The position numbers were made by a program, and so were the translations under genes. Positions 47,179 to 55,756 of a stretch of DNA of 64,000 nt are shown piece by piece. The notes beneath the pieces are model-generated. The model saw only the letters and a list, made by a program, of their open reading frames with translations, made no database searches and had not been told where the DNA came from. Source of the DNA: Photorhabdus khanii NC19 (GTDB taxonomy: Bacteria > Pseudomonadota > Gammaproteobacteria > Enterobacterales > Enterobacteriaceae). The stretch covers positions 227,859-291,858 of the forward strand of contig NZ_AYSJ01000013.1 in NCBI RefSeq assembly GCF_000517265.1, given 5' to 3'. Every line of letters starts with the position of its first letter. Within the stretch, counting starts at the first letter, position 1.

Positions 47179-47207
47179 CTTCATTGTTTTGAGCTAGCAG
47201 GAGAAAT

Positions 47208-47236
47208 GACAGGAGGGGCGTAAAGCTCTTCCTGTC
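47208..47236 (+). terminator. Stem-loop after the Mcf-like toxin gene
   Basis: GACAGGAGGGGC pairs with GCTCTTCCTGTC (two G-U pairs) around GTAAA, 30 bases after the toxin stop and just before the convergent bicupin gene. Only a short pyrimidine tract follows. Confidence 0.55.
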
Positions 47237-47254
47237 TCTTCGATAAGGGATATA

Positions 47255-48421
47255 TCAAGTCCTGCGGCGCGATATAACCAGCTTATCCTTGGGACGGTCT
47301 ACCCAATCGGCAATCTGATTGTTGAAATTATCCGCCAGCAGATAAGATGGTGTTTTAGCTAACCAATCGGATAGTGAGATATCTTGGTAAATACCGTTAT
47401 CCAGCACAACAAGCACTTTAAGATCCACATTCCCAATATTCTCGATATAGTGACCAAATCCTTGCGGCACATAGCCGACATCGGTCGGTTCATATTTCTC
47501 GGTTTGTGCGTGTCCGTGGGAACCAAATACCGTCATACGCCCTTTGCCTGAAATGTAGTATTGCCATTCATTGGCATTAGGATGCCAATGTAACTCACGT
47601 ACTGCGCCAGGTTTGATGATCTCTATAATGCCGGTAATAGTTGTAGAAATGGGAAACTCCAGTGATGACACCTTATGAATACTCCCTGCGTCGTTTTCGA
47701 AGAATGGTTTTTTCTTCATGAGCTCATACCGGTGAGTGAGTGGTGCATTGTTCAACCCTCCATCGTTAACCGGCAGGGGTAGTTTTGGCGGTATAGCACC
47801 ACCGACTATATAAGCTTCTCCCTGTTTGATTTTAGAAAAAACCTCTATCGGCATATTGACACTTTTTTCCAGCACTTCTTTCGGTATATGTGTCACCCAA
47901 TCAGTGATACTGAAAGTTCCAAATTCTGAGAAGTGCCCGTCATCGAAAGTCAGCACAAAATGTGCTCCATCCTCAAGTGCCTGAATAGAATGGCCGTGTC
48001 CTTTAGGAAAATACCACACATCACCGGGGCCAAAATCCGCTACTTCACATTTGCCTTCCGGATCGATAATAGTAATACGTGCGTGGCCTTCAAGCATAAA
48101 TGCCCATTCGGCAGCAATAGCATGCCAATGGAGTTCACGTACACCACCAGGTTCAAGCTTCATATCAACACCGGCAATACCTTTGGATATCGGGAATTGC
48201 TCCACTGTGGCTTCGCGTGCCCATCCATATTCCAATACACGTTTTTTACTGTTTGTGAATTTATATTTATATAAGCTTTTGGCATTTCCTGGCGGTTTAT
48301 TGTCAGGTAAGACAAGATTACGTTGGTCATCAGCCACAGCGGATTTAATCATACTTCCCATAACGCTGGCTGCTGCCGCGCTAACTGCGGATGCCTTCAA
48401 GATATCACGACGTGAGAACAT
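47255..48421 (-). CDS. Tat-exported bicupin, oxalate decarboxylase family
   Basis: The 388-residue protein begins MFSRRDILKASAVSAAAASV, a twin-arginine signal. Two cupin domains follow. The first has H98, H100 and E105 in HWHAIAAEW and H144 in GHGHS; the second has HWHPNANEW and GFGHYIEN: both complete manganese sites. Oxalate decarboxylase needs a lid glutamate in an SENST-type loop; here the loop is SEFGT with E166 kept, favouring decarboxylation of oxalate to formate and CO2 over oxidation. It would act in the periplasm. It is convergent to the toxin gene and stands alone. Confidence 0.88.
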   Translation of the reverse strand: MFSRRDILKASAVSAAAASVMGSMIKSAVADDQRNLVLPDNKPPGNAKSLYKYKFTNSKKRVLEYGWAREATVEQFPISKGIAGVDMKLEPGGVRELHWHAIAAEWAFMLEGHARITIIDPEGKCEVADFGPGDVWYFPKGHGHSIQALEDGAHFVLTFDDGHFSEFGTFSITDWVTHIPKEVLEKSVNMPIEVFSKIKQGEAYIVGGAIPPKLPLPVNDGGLNNAPLTHRYELMKKKPFFENDAGSIHKVSSLEFPISTTITGIIEIIKPGAVRELHWHPNANEWQYYISGKGRMTVFGSHGHAQTEKYEPTDVGYVPQGFGHYIENIGNVDLKVLVVLDNGIYQDISLSDWLAKTPSYLLADNFNNQIADWVDRPKDKLVISRRRT

Positions 48422-49026
48422 ATTGCTTTCTCCAAAGGATAGATACCTGCAAGAATGGTTGCAAGCTGATGTATATCAATCTGATTTTTTTAAATTAACC
48501 GTTGTCACGAGAGGGAAAAATTAAAGGTGACTTATTAATCATAGTAAAAAAATGAATCTTAGAATGAGGAAAAAAAGCTTATTCCTGTAAAAAAATTCAC
48601 TTGCCGAAAATGTTGACGGAATTCATTATCAAATTTCCATATTAAATTTGTTTAACATTATAATATTACATTTATGAAGTTTATCATTGGGAATGAAATC
48701 CATCTCAAATTTTTCACCACAACGCTACCTGATATAGCGGACTCGCTGATGTCTAGAATTAACGACCATTTTCAGGTGCTAAAAGCTGCATCTTGAAGTT
48801 TCTTGGGTATAAAACCATTTTTTTGACTCATATATCCCCTAAATTAAATAATGTTTTATTATAATCACTACATTAAATTATTAAAAAACTCACCTTAATT
48901 TATACCCATTATTCATAACACAGTGATAAGCTCGTTTTTAGACGAGCTTTTATTAAGTTAAAATTCTGATTAACAAAACCAGCCTTTTATCAATATCTAA
49001 AGACAGTAAAAACGTTAACGCTATTA
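48422..49026. other. AT-rich intergenic region
   Basis: About 600 bases contain no convincing gene. A stem-loop at 48928-48949 (AAGCTCGT and ACGAGCTT around six bases) lies downstream of the tail-fibre-assembly fragment on the minus strand and upstream of a TTATT stretch on the plus strand, so it may be a leftover terminator. Confidence 0.55.
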
Positions 49027-49205
49027 TTATTGCGGTTTTTCAGGCCAATTAATATCTGGTGCCAATGAAATATCAATCCGACTCAATAATACCAGATACT
49101 TTTTCCAATCGAGTAATAACACCTTTTCAGCTTCCGATGCCATTTCAGTTTCAACCGCATATTGCAATACAGTTATGGCCTCATTGGCTTGTTGGCGAAA
49201 AATAG
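49027..49205 (-). pseudogene. Phage tail-fibre assembly protein (Tfa-type) C-terminal fragment
   Basis: The minus-strand frame ending at 49027 reads RQQANEAITVLQYAVETEMA, then EKVLLLDWKKYLVLLSRIDI and APDINWPEKPQ. This is the typical end of tail-fibre assembly chaperones (LQ.AVDLxMAT...W+KYxVLLxRxDxxxAPDINWPxKP). Only about 55 residues are present, and the frame merges upstream into AraC sequence in another frame. It shows that a prophage or tail-like gene cluster once stood here. Confidence 0.72.
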
Positions 49206-49392
49206 CACATTTCCACTTGCATACCGCAATAATTGGCAAATTGACGGTGAAAGTGATAACGCGAAAAATTCACCACTTCACTCAGTTGCTCAAGTGTAAG
49301 CTGATCATCCAGATGGTGCTCAATATAATCAAATATCTTATTGAACCGTTTTGCATAACCATTATTTTTATCATCGTGCATTGCATCCTCCA
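49206..49392 (-). pseudogene. AraC-family regulator N-terminal fragment
   Basis: The minus-strand frame reads MHDDKNNGYAKRFNKIFDYI, EHHLDDQLTLEQLSEVVNFS and RYHFHRQFANYCGMQV, the first helix-turn-helix of an AraC protein with N-terminal DNA-binding domain. It ends abruptly in MCYFSPTSQ and a stop where the tail-fibre-assembly sequence begins. The second helix-turn-helix and the effector domain are missing. Confidence 0.75.
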
Positions 49393-49562
49393 TGGCGATC
49401 ACTATGCCTGAGCACAAGAAGCATTGCCTGACCGATATTGCTGTAATAATGATGGATTGTTTGACATCAAACTACCATTTTGTCATATTTTCAGTTCTTA
49501 ACATCATTCCCTGACACACTTACAAATTACTTTTCGCTTTTGGCACTATATAAGGAAATTTT

Positions 49563-50459
49563 ATGTCCTTCGTACCATTTAAACAGGTTGATGTATTCAC
49601 TCACCAGCCTTTCAAGGGAAATCCTGTTGCCGTTGTCATGGATGCCAGGGAACTCTCACCGATACAGATGCGGGATATTGCCAACTGGACCAATCTTTCT
49701 GAGACTACGTTTGTCCTCCCCGCAGAAAACCCATTAGCAGATTACCGTGTACGGATTTTTACACCTGGCAGTGAACTCCCTTTTGCCGGTCATCCTACGA
49801 TAGGTACCGCATATGCTCTTCTTGAAGCCGGCTTAATTCAGGTGAGCAGGGGACAACTGATTCAAGAATGTGGGGCGGGATTAATTACACTGAACGTGAC
49901 AGAAACACAAGAAGGTCATACAACAATCACCTTTGAACTACCAGAACCAACCATCACACCGCTCAGCACCGGGCAAACAGATCGCCTCGAAAGTATTCTC
50001 AGTTGTCAGCTAGATCGCATGTTGACACCTGCACTTATTGACGTTGGAGCTCGCTGGATTGTCGCCCATACCACAGGAGCAGAAGCCGTTCTGGCAGCGG
50101 AACCTGATTATACCAAGCTGCGTGAGCACGACATTCAAATGAACATCACTGGGATTTGTCTCTATGGTGCCTATTGCGAAGGGGCAGATGCCGATATTGA
50201 AGTACGCTCTTTTGCGCCTTCATGTGGTGTGAATGAAGATCCTGTATGCGGCAGTGGAAACGGCAGTGTTGCTGCATTCATGCGTTACCACAAAATTGCT
50301 ATGATTGACGATAAAATTGTTCATTCATCACAGGGCAAAAGACTTGGCCGTCAGGGAAGTCTACAGCTTAGTCATTCTGACGGTAAGATTTTTGTCGGTG
50401 GCAGCGCGGTGACCTGCATTAATGGTACTATCATGATCCAAAGAGTCCCTCATCTTTAG
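49563..50459 (+). CDS. PhzF-family isomerase-like protein
   Basis: The 298-residue protein has the two-lobed diaminopimelate-epimerase fold of PhzF: FKQVDVFTHQPFKGNPVAVV, NLSETTFV with the catalytic glutamate E47, RIFTPGSELPFAGHPTIGTA and DPVCGSGNGSVAAFM. PhzF itself isomerises DHHA in phenazine synthesis, but most family members outside a phz operon have unknown substrates. No phenazine genes surround it. An AAGGAA ribosome-binding site precedes the start. Confidence 0.88.
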   Translation: MSFVPFKQVDVFTHQPFKGNPVAVVMDARELSPIQMRDIANWTNLSETTFVLPAENPLADYRVRIFTPGSELPFAGHPTIGTAYALLEAGLIQVSRGQLIQECGAGLITLNVTETQEGHTTITFELPEPTITPLSTGQTDRLESILSCQLDRMLTPALIDVGARWIVAHTTGAEAVLAAEPDYTKLREHDIQMNITGICLYGAYCEGADADIEVRSFAPSCGVNEDPVCGSGNGSVAAFMRYHKIAMIDDKIVHSSQGKRLGRQGSLQLSHSDGKIFVGGSAVTCINGTIMIQRVPHL

Positions 50460-50518
50460 GAAGCGCGCAAAAATGGGCGAACAACACGCCATGCGCGCTA
50501 AATATCATTGTGGCATTA

Positions 50519-50764
50519 GCTTGACTCAGATTCAAAAATTCGATTTTACGGTTTTAAAAATCAACGGATTTTCGCTGGAAATAGTGCAAGCTGATCCTGG
50601 ACCTTAAAGATGCAATTGAATATTTTCAGCAGCTTGGTGCCAGGCTGTATCGAGGTCCAATGGTTATTGAAAACGGTCTGGGAATGTGTCAAGTAGAAGA
50701 CCCATTTGGTAACTTAATTGGCTTACGGGGTAACTACATGCTAGACCATGATATATCTACATAA
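50519..50764 (+). pseudogene. Glyoxalase/VOC-family protein remnant
   Basis: One frame carries KINGFSLEIVQADPG and then stops; a second frame from 50597 reads LDLKDAIEYFQQLGARLYRG, MVIENGLGMCQVEDPFGNLI and GLRGN to a stop at 50764. Together they resemble the C-terminal half of a VOC enzyme with a frameshift or deletion between. The N-terminal half is absent. It is non-functional. Confidence 0.65.
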
Positions 50765-50842
50765 CAAATCGGACAATTATTGTTGGCAAAAATAGGAGGT
50801 TGAACTAAACTCAAATTCTACTTTTGTGAGAGGAAGTTAACT

Positions 50843-52174
50843 ATGTCTGAGACCCGTTTTTCTGAATCGTTAAACCTGAAATCTCACTGGATGCCATTCA
50901 GTGCTAACCGAAATTTTCACCGCGATCCGCGTCTTATCGTTGCTGCCGAAGGACAGTGGCTGAAGGACGATAAAGGGCGCCAGATTTATGACAGCCTGTC
51001 TGGTCTTTGGACCTGTGGAGCTGGTCATACCCGGACAGAAATTCAGAAAGCAGTCGCTACTCAATTGAGTACACTTGATTACTCACCAGGCTTTCAGTTC
51101 GGTCATCCCTTATCGTTCCAACTAGCAGAAAAAATTGCCAATTTGACACCTGGTGATCTTAATCACGTCTTTTTCACCAGTTCAGGTTCTGAGTCTACAG
51201 ACACCGCCGTCAAAATGGCGCGCGCCTACTGGCGGGTGAAAGGCCTGCCTGCGAAAACCAAACTGATTGGCCGTGTACTTGGCTATCATGGTGTCAATAT
51301 TGCTGGTACCAGTTTGGGGGGGATTGGTAGCAACCGCAAAATGTTCGGACAATTGATGGATGTAGATCACTTACCCCATACGCTACAAGCCGATATATCG
51401 TTTACACCAGGTATGGCGGAAACCGGCGGTGTGGAGTTGGCCAATGAGATGCTCAAGTTGATCGAACTGCATGATGCTTCAAACATCGCGGCGGTTATTA
51501 TCGAACCACTGTGTGGTTCCGCCGGTGCGATTATTCCGCCTAAAGGGTATCTACAGCGTCTGCGTGAAATTTGCGATCAGCATAATATTTTGTTGATTTT
51601 TGACGAGGTTATTACTGGCTTTGGTCGCATGGGGCGCTGGACCGGTGCTGAATATTTTGGTGTGACACCAGATATTCTTAACTTTGCCAAACAAATTACC
51701 AATGGTGCCATTCCTCTGGGAGGCGTAGTGGCAAGCAGTGAAATTTATGAAACCTTTATGTCTCAGCCACTGCCGGAACATTTAGTGGAATTTAGTCATG
51801 GTCATACCTATTCGGCACACCCTGTAGCCTGTGCCGCCGGGCTAGCAACCTTGGATCTGCTGGATAAAGACCATCTCATCCTGCGTTCCGCTGAGCTTGC
51901 CCCTCATTTTGAAACGGCCCTTCATGCTCTCAAAAACTGTCCAAACGTGACTGACATCCGCAGCTGTGGCTTGGTAGGAGCAATTGAGTTGGCTGCCCGT
52001 GACGGTGATACTGCCGTACGTCCCTTTGATGCCAGTATAGCACTTTGGAAAGCGGGTTTTTACGTACGCTTTAGCGGAGATACGCTGCAATTCGGGCCTA
52101 TGTTCAACGCGGAAAGGGCAGATTTGGATCGTCTCTTTGACGCTGTCGGTGAAACATTACATCACATTAAATGA
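50843..52174 (+). CDS. Class III aminotransferase (omega-amino acid/beta-alanine:pyruvate type)
   Basis: The 443-residue PLP enzyme has MPFSANRNFHRDPRLIVAAEG at the start, FFTSSGSESTDTAVKMAR for the cofactor phosphate, LLIFDEVITGFGRMG with the PLP-binding aspartate and NFAKQITNGAIPLGGV with the Schiff-base lysine K283. The wording matches omega-amino acid:pyruvate transaminases, which move amino groups from beta-alanine or similar donors to pyruvate. It acts in the cytoplasm. It stands alone, with AGAGGAAG before the start. Confidence 0.9.
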   Translation: MSETRFSESLNLKSHWMPFSANRNFHRDPRLIVAAEGQWLKDDKGRQIYDSLSGLWTCGAGHTRTEIQKAVATQLSTLDYSPGFQFGHPLSFQLAEKIANLTPGDLNHVFFTSSGSESTDTAVKMARAYWRVKGLPAKTKLIGRVLGYHGVNIAGTSLGGIGSNRKMFGQLMDVDHLPHTLQADISFTPGMAETGGVELANEMLKLIELHDASNIAAVIIEPLCGSAGAIIPPKGYLQRLREICDQHNILLIFDEVITGFGRMGRWTGAEYFGVTPDILNFAKQITNGAIPLGGVVASSEIYETFMSQPLPEHLVEFSHGHTYSAHPVACAAGLATLDLLDKDHLILRSAELAPHFETALHALKNCPNVTDIRSCGLVGAIELAARDGDTAVRPFDASIALWKAGFYVRFSGDTLQFGPMFNAERADLDRLFDAVGETLHHIK

Positions 52175-52240
52175 TGATAGAACGTGCGTGAATACGGCAG
52201 CCAGGTCATAGAAGAAATAGCTATCTAAATCTAAATGAAG

Positions 52241-52276
52241 AAACTCATGATCGTACTTATCAACGATCATGAGTTT
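52241..52276. terminator. 14-bp perfect stem-loop downstream of the aminotransferase gene
   Basis: AAACTCATGATCGT (52241-52254) pairs exactly with ACGATCATGAGTTT (52263-52276) around eight bases, 67 bases after the stop. The A-rich start and T-rich end allow it to work in both directions. Confidence 0.6.
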
Positions 52277-52433
52277 GACAGCGAATGTGCAGCCGATTTT
52301 CAGCGGTGATAAGCCCCAGACGGTCGGAGACAAAAGAACGTTTCAGTGTTGGGATTAACATAGTCTGTTGGCGATCATTATTATGCCTTGCTATAATTGT
52401 ATTACTCAGTAATACATGAAGAGAGACAGATTT

Positions 52434-52645
52434 ATGGCACGAGTAACTAGTGTTACCCTTGGTGAGCATTTCAACGGGTTCGTTGGTGATGCGCCTGATG
52501 GAGGCTCGCGAGCAGCGTATTCAGAATGTTCGTGAAATGGTGCTGGCTGGCCTGAATTCTCCTGTCAGCAAAAACAGCCTGGATGATATTTTTGTAATGG
52601 CAGCGAAGGACTTAAATGTATAAGTTTTCCGACTTTCCAGAATAA
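52434..52645 (+). pseudogene. Broken ParD-type antitoxin and start of its toxin
   Basis: The frame from 52434 reads MARVTSVTLGEHFNGFV, the ParD opening, then shifts. The ParD C-terminus continues in another frame (LMEAREQRIQNVREMVLAGL, SPVSKNSLDDIFVMAAKDLN) to a stop at 52623. A deletion of roughly 20 residues plus a frameshift separates the halves. Overlapping ATG 52616 gives MYKFSDFPE and a stop, the first residues of a ParE-like toxin. Neither gene should be functional. Confidence 0.75.
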
Positions 52646-52826
52646 GTCTACGGTTGATTGTTTTCAGATTGCTCAGATCAGAACTGGATTCAATCATAGT
52701 GCGCCTAATGTATATTATGTTAAATAACATACATCAACTGGTTAGTATGGAGCATAAGAGTTACCTTCACTGTCAGATCTAATCGCGACTAATACATTTA
52801 ATGGTTATTTAATCGTTAACTGAACA

Positions 52827-53100
52827 AAGTGCCCCACACTTTTTTATGCCCTCTTCAGGCACTTAATTCCTTTTTTCTTTCCTTCCTTGAACCAGAGTTC
52901 AGGTTTTTAAAAAAAATGTAACTTTGCCACTATCCAGTCTGCCTTCCCATCGTAGTTTCACACATCAATGAATTCTGGCCCAACATATTTATATGTTATA
53001 TGTTCCCGCGAGTCCGAAATGTCTGATTGCTATATCAACCTCATATTCCCCAGAACATGAGGACGCAAAACTGGAGAGCATAAAAATGTGTGGGGCACTT
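52827..53100. repeat. 274-bp MITE-like element with 27-bp terminal inverted repeats
   Basis: Bases 52827-52853 (starting AAGTGCCCCACAC) match the reverse complement of 53074-53100 at 25 of 27 positions. The interior has no open frame of note. The size, the long terminal repeats and the lack of coding capacity fit a miniature inverted-repeat element moved by a transposase elsewhere. No clear target duplication flanks it. It lies between the dead parDE and the 3' end of the P1 peptidase gene. Confidence 0.65.
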
Positions 53101-53161
53101 ATGCTGCAATCTCCCTGTGCTACCCTATATTTATCAGAATCAATAGCCTTTTATTAAAATT

Positions 53162-54334
53162 TTAGGTATTGAGTACATTATATTTCTTTAATATTTCTTT
53201 AACTCTATCTTTAGGGATAGAATACGAAGTGTTACCATTTCTCCCAACCATTTTTTTGGCGGCGATCATAGCATTAATTATTGCTTCTTCTGTTGCATTG
53301 ATTGTTGCCTCAAACAAAGGATCTAGTTTGTCGTTTGGGAGTATTTTTATTGTTCTTACATCCTTTCTGGAGAATGCATCATTATTTGCGGTTGAAAATG
53401 CGATAAATATCTCACCGCTGGTATTCCTGGCTACACCACCTACTCTTGCAAGCCCAAGAGATACTCTTTTAGCTATTTTTTCTAATTGGTGAGGAGTTAA
53501 TGGCGCATCTGTGGCTACCACTGCTATTATAGAACCAGCATCCTTTATTTTTTTCTTGTTTCCATGATATATCGGCTTGAGATCTTTTATTTCTTTACCA
53601 ACCGGAACCCCCGAAATAATCAAGTCATCCCTATCACCAAAGTTGCCTTGAACAAGAACACCAATAGTATATCCTCCATCTTTTTTATCTAGAATTCTTG
53701 ATGAAGTACCAGTGCCTCCCTTAAACTTAAAAAGGTTCATTCCCGTTCCACCACCAACATTACCTTCTTCTATCGCTCCTGATTCAGCACTATTCAACGC
53801 ATGATAGACATGTTCTTTTTTTACATGCATACCGTTTATATCATTTAATATTCCATCCCACGTTTCTGCAACCACAGGTAATAACCAAAATAAATCATCT
53901 TTTAGTGGTGATGTTAGATTATTATCAATCATCCAGCTAATTGTTGAGTCTCTAACAACACCAACACTATGAGTGTTGGTTATCAATATTGGCGTTTCCA
54001 AGAAACCACTTTCTTTGACCCATTGATTGCCTGTCATATCTCCATTTCCATTTAAAGAGAATGTACTCGAAAATACAGGGCTAAATTTCTTTCCTCTTGG
54101 CAATATAGCTGTCACGCCTGTTCTTATTGGACCTTTCCCAACCTCTAACTTTCCATCGCCTTCTATTATGGTTGAATAGCCAACTTCTACACCACTAACA
54201 TCTGTAATCGCATTATATTTCCCCGTGACTCCAGAGAAAGGAATGCCTAAATCCCTTGCTCTAGTCTCATTGGCTAAAACATTAGAGGATATCATTGTCG
54301 ATATAGATAAAATTATAATATTCAATATTTTCAT
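53162..54334 (-). CDS. P1-family (DmpA-type) aminopeptidase, secreted
   Basis: The 390-residue protein has a Sec signal peptide (residues 1-21, ending NVLA) and the DmpA/BapA fold: RARDLGIPFSGVTGKYNAITDVSGVEVG at the start (given here in part), GGGTGMNLFKFKGGTGTSSR in the middle, and DAGSIIAVVATDAPL with the presumed self-cleavage site G267-S268. Cleavage exposes Ser268 as the N-terminal nucleophile. Such enzymes release N-terminal residues, including D-amino acids or beta-amino acids in some members. It acts in the periplasm or outside. It lies downstream of two GH18 genes on the same strand but with a 190-base gap. Confidence 0.88.
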   Translation of the reverse strand: MKILNIIILSISTMISSNVLANETRARDLGIPFSGVTGKYNAITDVSGVEVGYSTIIEGDGKLEVGKGPIRTGVTAILPRGKKFSPVFSSTFSLNGNGDMTGNQWVKESGFLETPILITNTHSVGVVRDSTISWMIDNNLTSPLKDDLFWLLPVVAETWDGILNDINGMHVKKEHVYHALNSAESGAIEEGNVGGGTGMNLFKFKGGTGTSSRILDKKDGGYTIGVLVQGNFGDRDDLIISGVPVGKEIKDLKPIYHGNKKKIKDAGSIIAVVATDAPLTPHQLEKIAKRVSLGLARVGGVARNTSGEIFIAFSTANNDAFSRKDVRTIKILPNDKLDPLFEATINATEEAIINAMIAAKKMVGRNGNTSYSIPKDRVKEILKKYNVLNT

Positions 54335-54390
54335 AAATACTCCTTGTTATAAAAAATTAACTTGATGATTACCGTACTGTCCGTTTCGCT

Positions 54391-54496
54391 GACCGGCTTT
54401 ATGCCGGTCATTCCCTGTGGTACATCCTAAATAGAGAAAAATATTTCCTGATGCCACAAGTTCACGTATAGAAAATTTTTGAATCTTCTATACGTG
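54391..54496. other. Two stem-loops between the endoglycosidase and peptidase genes
   Basis: GACCGGC/GCCGGTC with a five-base loop lies at 54391-54409, and CACGTATAGAA/TTCTATACGTG with a 12-base loop at 54463-54496. Both follow the GH18 stop at 54527 on the minus strand and may terminate that transcript before the peptidase gene. Neither has a strong T run on the minus strand. Confidence 0.5.
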
Positions 54497-54526
54497 GTTT
54501 TACATATTAACTAATGTATATCAATA

Positions 54527-55429
54527 CTACTCTTTTGCATTGTCTTTTCTGGTATCCGGGACGTATACAACTTCTTCATTTACCCCCTCTTCTGCCTTGA
54601 TGATCGCGGTGTAATATTGAGATGCTTGGCTATTTGTAAAGAATGTATTAGGTGACCAAACCATCATCCCATCGTACCCTTTATTAATGACCGATCTGGT
54701 AATCTTCTGCACTGAGGATACCGAATTTTTTTCAGGAGAAACACCCAGTAACAAATTTTCTTTTCTCATCCCGAAATTGACGTACCGAGCCAGGCTATTA
54801 ACATTGCCGGCATAAGTCATCTCGTAACCTGCATCCAATAAATTTGCTATGTTTGTTGGTTCCTTAAAGTAGATCGAATCTGACCACAGGGCCTTGGTTA
54901 ATACTTTTTTTGCAAAATTTGGATGGCTTTTGATTGCATCCGCTACCCAATAGAAAGATTGAGGATTACCGGAACATCTTGAATATTCATCATCAATGTT
55001 GACTCCATCCAACCCGTATTTAACGACATCGTCTACCATTTCGTTGGCAAGCGCCGTTGCTGTTTCCTTGCTCATATTACATGACCAACCTGCATTTTGA
55101 TGATTGCCTAGATAAGACAGTTGAACTCTGATACCTTTTTTCTGCAAATTATGCACAAGGGAAATATTTCCTTTAAGTATAGAACTTATTTCATCGTTGT
55201 AAAATAGCACAGGATTCTTTGAAGCGTTGCTGTTAATGTTGGCTGCGAATAATATAACATCAGAAAAAAATGGTTTTTCAGTCCGTTTCACAACAAAATT
55301 ACCGATATCTTCGACATGTTGTGGTGAAGGATTGTTCAGAAATACAACATTACTTGCTGCAAAAGACTGATTTGTTACAAAGGAAACGATAAATGCAACC
55401 TTCAACAGATTGATCTTTTTTAATCTCAT
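54527..55429 (-). CDS. GH18 endo-beta-N-acetylglucosaminidase-like protein (EndoF/EndoH type)
   Basis: The 300-residue protein has a Sec signal peptide (about 1-24, ending SFA). The GH18 catalytic motif is DGVNIDDEYS with D141, D146 and the acid E148; the DDEYS ending is typical of EndoH/EndoF rather than of true chitinases. Such enzymes cut between the two GlcNAc residues of N-linked glycans and release oligosaccharides from glycoproteins. It would be secreted and could strip insect or nematode glycoproteins. A distinct ribosome-binding site precedes the start on the minus strand. Confidence 0.85.
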   Translation of the reverse strand: MRLKKINLLKVAFIVSFVTNQSFAASNVVFLNNPSPQHVEDIGNFVVKRTEKPFFSDVILFAANINSNASKNPVLFYNDEISSILKGNISLVHNLQKKGIRVQLSYLGNHQNAGWSCNMSKETATALANEMVDDVVKYGLDGVNIDDEYSRCSGNPQSFYWVADAIKSHPNFAKKVLTKALWSDSIYFKEPTNIANLLDAGYEMTYAGNVNSLARYVNFGMRKENLLLGVSPEKNSVSSVQKITRSVINKGYDGMMVWSPNTFFTNSQASQYYTAIIKAEEGVNEEVVYVPDTRKDNAKE

Positions 55430-55712
55430 GAATAAACCTTTTATTTTATCTTCGGAACGAGTTCACCCTGCCCCTTCCTCCCGAAGAAGTTTTTTATGGT
55501 AATTATTTTATCGACAATATAAAAACCGTCTAAAATATATATAGTGCCAGTTATAGAACACAGGAACTAATGACAATAAAATAGCAGATTAAACTTAGTT
55601 TGTTTTTTAAAAAATATAGTTGCAATACCTTAACCTAAGCTATCTTCACGTAAGGACACATTTATTTTCATTTACAAGATATAAGTAAAGAAGAAATGAA
55701 GGTAAATAATCA

Positions 55713-55743
55713 GCCACCAGTACACACATATCATACTGGTGGC
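55713..55743. terminator. 10-bp stem-loop just after the chitinase stop
   Basis: GCCACCAGTA pairs perfectly with TACTGGTGGC around 11 bases, 14 bases downstream of the chitinase stop on the minus strand. It is a plausible transcript end. The rest of 55430-55712 is AT-rich and holds the promoter region of the endoglycosidase. Confidence 0.6.
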
Positions 55744-55756
55744 TTCATTTAACTAA

